From Alisma plantago-aquatica (taxonomy: Eukaryota > Streptophyta > Magnoliopsida > Alismatales > Alismataceae), in contig OY856409.1 in NCBI GenBank assembly GCA_963693085.1, positions 301,768,058 through 301,832,057 on the forward strand: DNA of 64,000 nt, read 5' to 3'. A program made the translations under genes and the position numbers. The stretch's first letter is position 1. Every line of letters begins with the position of its first letter. This document shows, piece after piece, positions 62,415 to 64,000 of this stretch. The notes under the pieces are model-generated. The model did not search any database. It saw only the letters and a program-made list of their open reading frames with translations, and was not told where the DNA came from.

Positions 62415-62742
62415 TGTTAGAATAGTCTCATACCTCTGAGCTCTGGGTAGGTTCCTGGGCTTATAAGGTGTGTGGTCCCTTCACCCATTGCCAATTGGTT
62501 TTGGGTAGAATACCACACATTCTAATATGGTATCAGAGCGGACCCCATAAGACAAGTGTGAGGACCACAACCTACTTAAAAAAAAAGAACAAGTGCAAGC
62601 ACACAAAAGTGGCTGCACTTGAGGGGGGATGTTAGAATAGTCTCATACCTCTGAGCTCTGGGTAGGTTCCTGGGCTTATAAGGTGTGTGGTCCCTTCACC
62701 CATTGCCAATTGGTTTTGGGTAGAATACCACACATTCTAATA
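62415..62742 (+). mobile_element. TRIM (terminal-repeat retrotransposon in miniature)
   Basis: 328 bp: identical 113-bp LTRs (62415-62527, 62630-62742) and only 102 bp between them. That interval starts with a perfect PBS TGGTATCAGAGC (62528-62539) and ends with polypurine tract GAGGGGGGA (62621-62629). 5-bp duplication GGCCC at 62410-62414 and 62743-62747. The LTRs begin TGTTAGAAT and end ATTCTAATA (TA rather than the usual CA). No coding capacity; it must be mobilised by another element. Confidence 0.96.
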
Positions 62743-62747
62743 GGCCC

Positions 62748-64000
62748 TATCCCGTGTACCAAGTACTCTAGGAAACTTCCCGTACACCGTATGCTCTAGG
62801 GAGGTGTACTAGTCAACATTAATCCATTACCTCATAAGGGGGATAATGAGCACCTTAAATAACTGCAAAACATCTACTCTTAATTTATGTTTCACGTGAC
62901 AAGTCACCTCGTACTTATAGTAATACTACATCCAATATTTGCAAATAAAGAGAACATACATACATATCATTATTGCAAGCAAGAAAACCATAGTCATATA
63001 CTTGAATAAAACCCACGTACCTGAGTTCAGAGATTCTTTATACATCCATAGTCATCTAGATAATCTGATCACCACCTGATTAATTGCAATTAATCATCAT
63101 TAATACAACGTTCACCATTATTGAAGATAATTAGGTCCAATTAGGGTTTTAGACCAATTCTAGGTTCCACTATTCTAAAACATGTGTCTGGTATTTTTTA
63201 CTAATCTAGATGTAATAATTAAGGTCTCGTTCAAGTTTCATAATTTTTTGATGCTTTATGTATTTTCTATAATTAATATGAGGTTTGAAGCATCTAGTTA
63301 TACATTAATGAATAAGGACCTAATATTTTGGAATAATGCTCAAATTGGAGTTTAAATTTAGTATTTAAAAGACATTTGGGTTCGATAGTAATTTTTCCAG
63401 ATTTAATGTCCACTATATGCTAATTATACTATTTAAATCATTTTAAAATGCAACATTTGCATCTAAATAAAAACCTTCAAAAATTAATTACCAAAGGTCT
63501 GATCTAGAAGTTCAGTAATAAAGAGGGCATTTTTCCGAATCTGTGGATATTTTGTGGGAATTTATAGACCAAGTGAGCTATTTTTAACCTCATTTATAAG
63601 GTTAGGCAAATTTCTAAAAATAAGTAAATGATTTACCATGTGTGGCGGGTCCCACTGTCTGAGGTGGCAGTCTAGTATTGAAGCATGATGGCTGTCCCAC
63701 ATTCTCCGGGCGCACTCCAAGTAGGTCCGCCGTCAAGCCGGCCGGTTTGGTCTAACAAGCTGAATCGGTACATGTGTTTGGCTGACATTACGGTTCCTGT
63801 CCGGTTCAGGCTAGTGAAGCCAACCTCTTACCCTCGCACACGATCTGGAGTTTCACGCTCCTCTGATGCGTGACCGCCGCCGCGAGGACTAGCTCCTGTG
63901 AGAGTCCACATCAACTGGAACCTCTTCGATCAAAGATAAAATGCTTCGATCTTCGGCCGACCTTGAGGAGATGAATAGACAAGTACTCGAGGTGCTTCCG
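62748..64000. other. Right end of window, no recognised gene
   Basis: 62748-63620 is AT-rich. About 63640-63900 is more GC-rich, but its short ORF has no recognisable similarity. No POLQ motif C exon or polyadenylation context could be recognised. Confidence 0.5.

Overview
This window is a piece of a plant nuclear genome, almost certainly a flowering plant. It lies inside one very long, transposon-inflated gene on the + strand. Nineteen exons, joined by GT/AG introns and with no break in reading frame, encode about 1,560 consecutive residues of the plant DNA polymerase theta homologue TEBICHI (TEB/POLQ). They cover a superfamily-2 helicase (motifs I to VI), a helical/ratchet region, a long central region with an exonuclease-like fold, and a family-A polymerase up to just before the motif C exon. 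The window begins within the intron that splits the Walker A motif and ends at least 14 kb into the intron before motif C, so both ends of the gene lie outside. The species cannot be named. Long repeat-filled introns fit lineages such as magnoliids, basal angiosperms or early eudicots, but that is only a guess.

Layout: 1-11,624 holds 11 exons (helicase), with a small hAT element, a tRNA-derived SINE and a truncated LTR element in the larger introns. 11,625-33,121 is one 21.5-kb intron. It contains a hAT element carrying a fragment of a 3-ketoacyl-CoA synthase gene, small hAT elements, an RTE-type LINE end, a plus-strand Copia fragment split by a PIF/Harbinger-like element, a minus-strand Copia fragment, and a complete minus-strand Copia (22,003-32,689, TSD CTACA) into which two hAT elements have jumped. 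33,122-34,913 carries the large central exon and the start of the polymerase region. 34,914-44,621 is a 9.7-kb intron with more hAT elements and degraded LTR-retrotransposon pieces. 44,622-49,718 holds the polymerase palm/fingers exons, with another hAT and a cluster of MITEs beside or inside TA microsatellites. 49,719-64,000 is intron, with more MITEs, a non-coding LTR element (51,392-54,171), a young Copia element (54,935-60,106; 155-bp LTRs differing at 3 sites), a second SINE, and a 328-bp TRIM with identical LTRs.

No complete independent host gene, rRNA, tRNA or CRISPR array was seen. All non-TEB coding similarity is transposon-derived or a transposon-captured gene fragment. The points of most interest are: (1) the hAT-borne KCS gene capture; (2) a shared array of short palindromes (ACACGCCGTGT type) at the same leader position in four LTR elements; (3) at least seven hAT insertions with 8-bp target duplications, in several terminal families with unusual palindromic subterminal repeats; (4) MITEs embedded in (TA)n tracts; and (5) a tiny TRIM.
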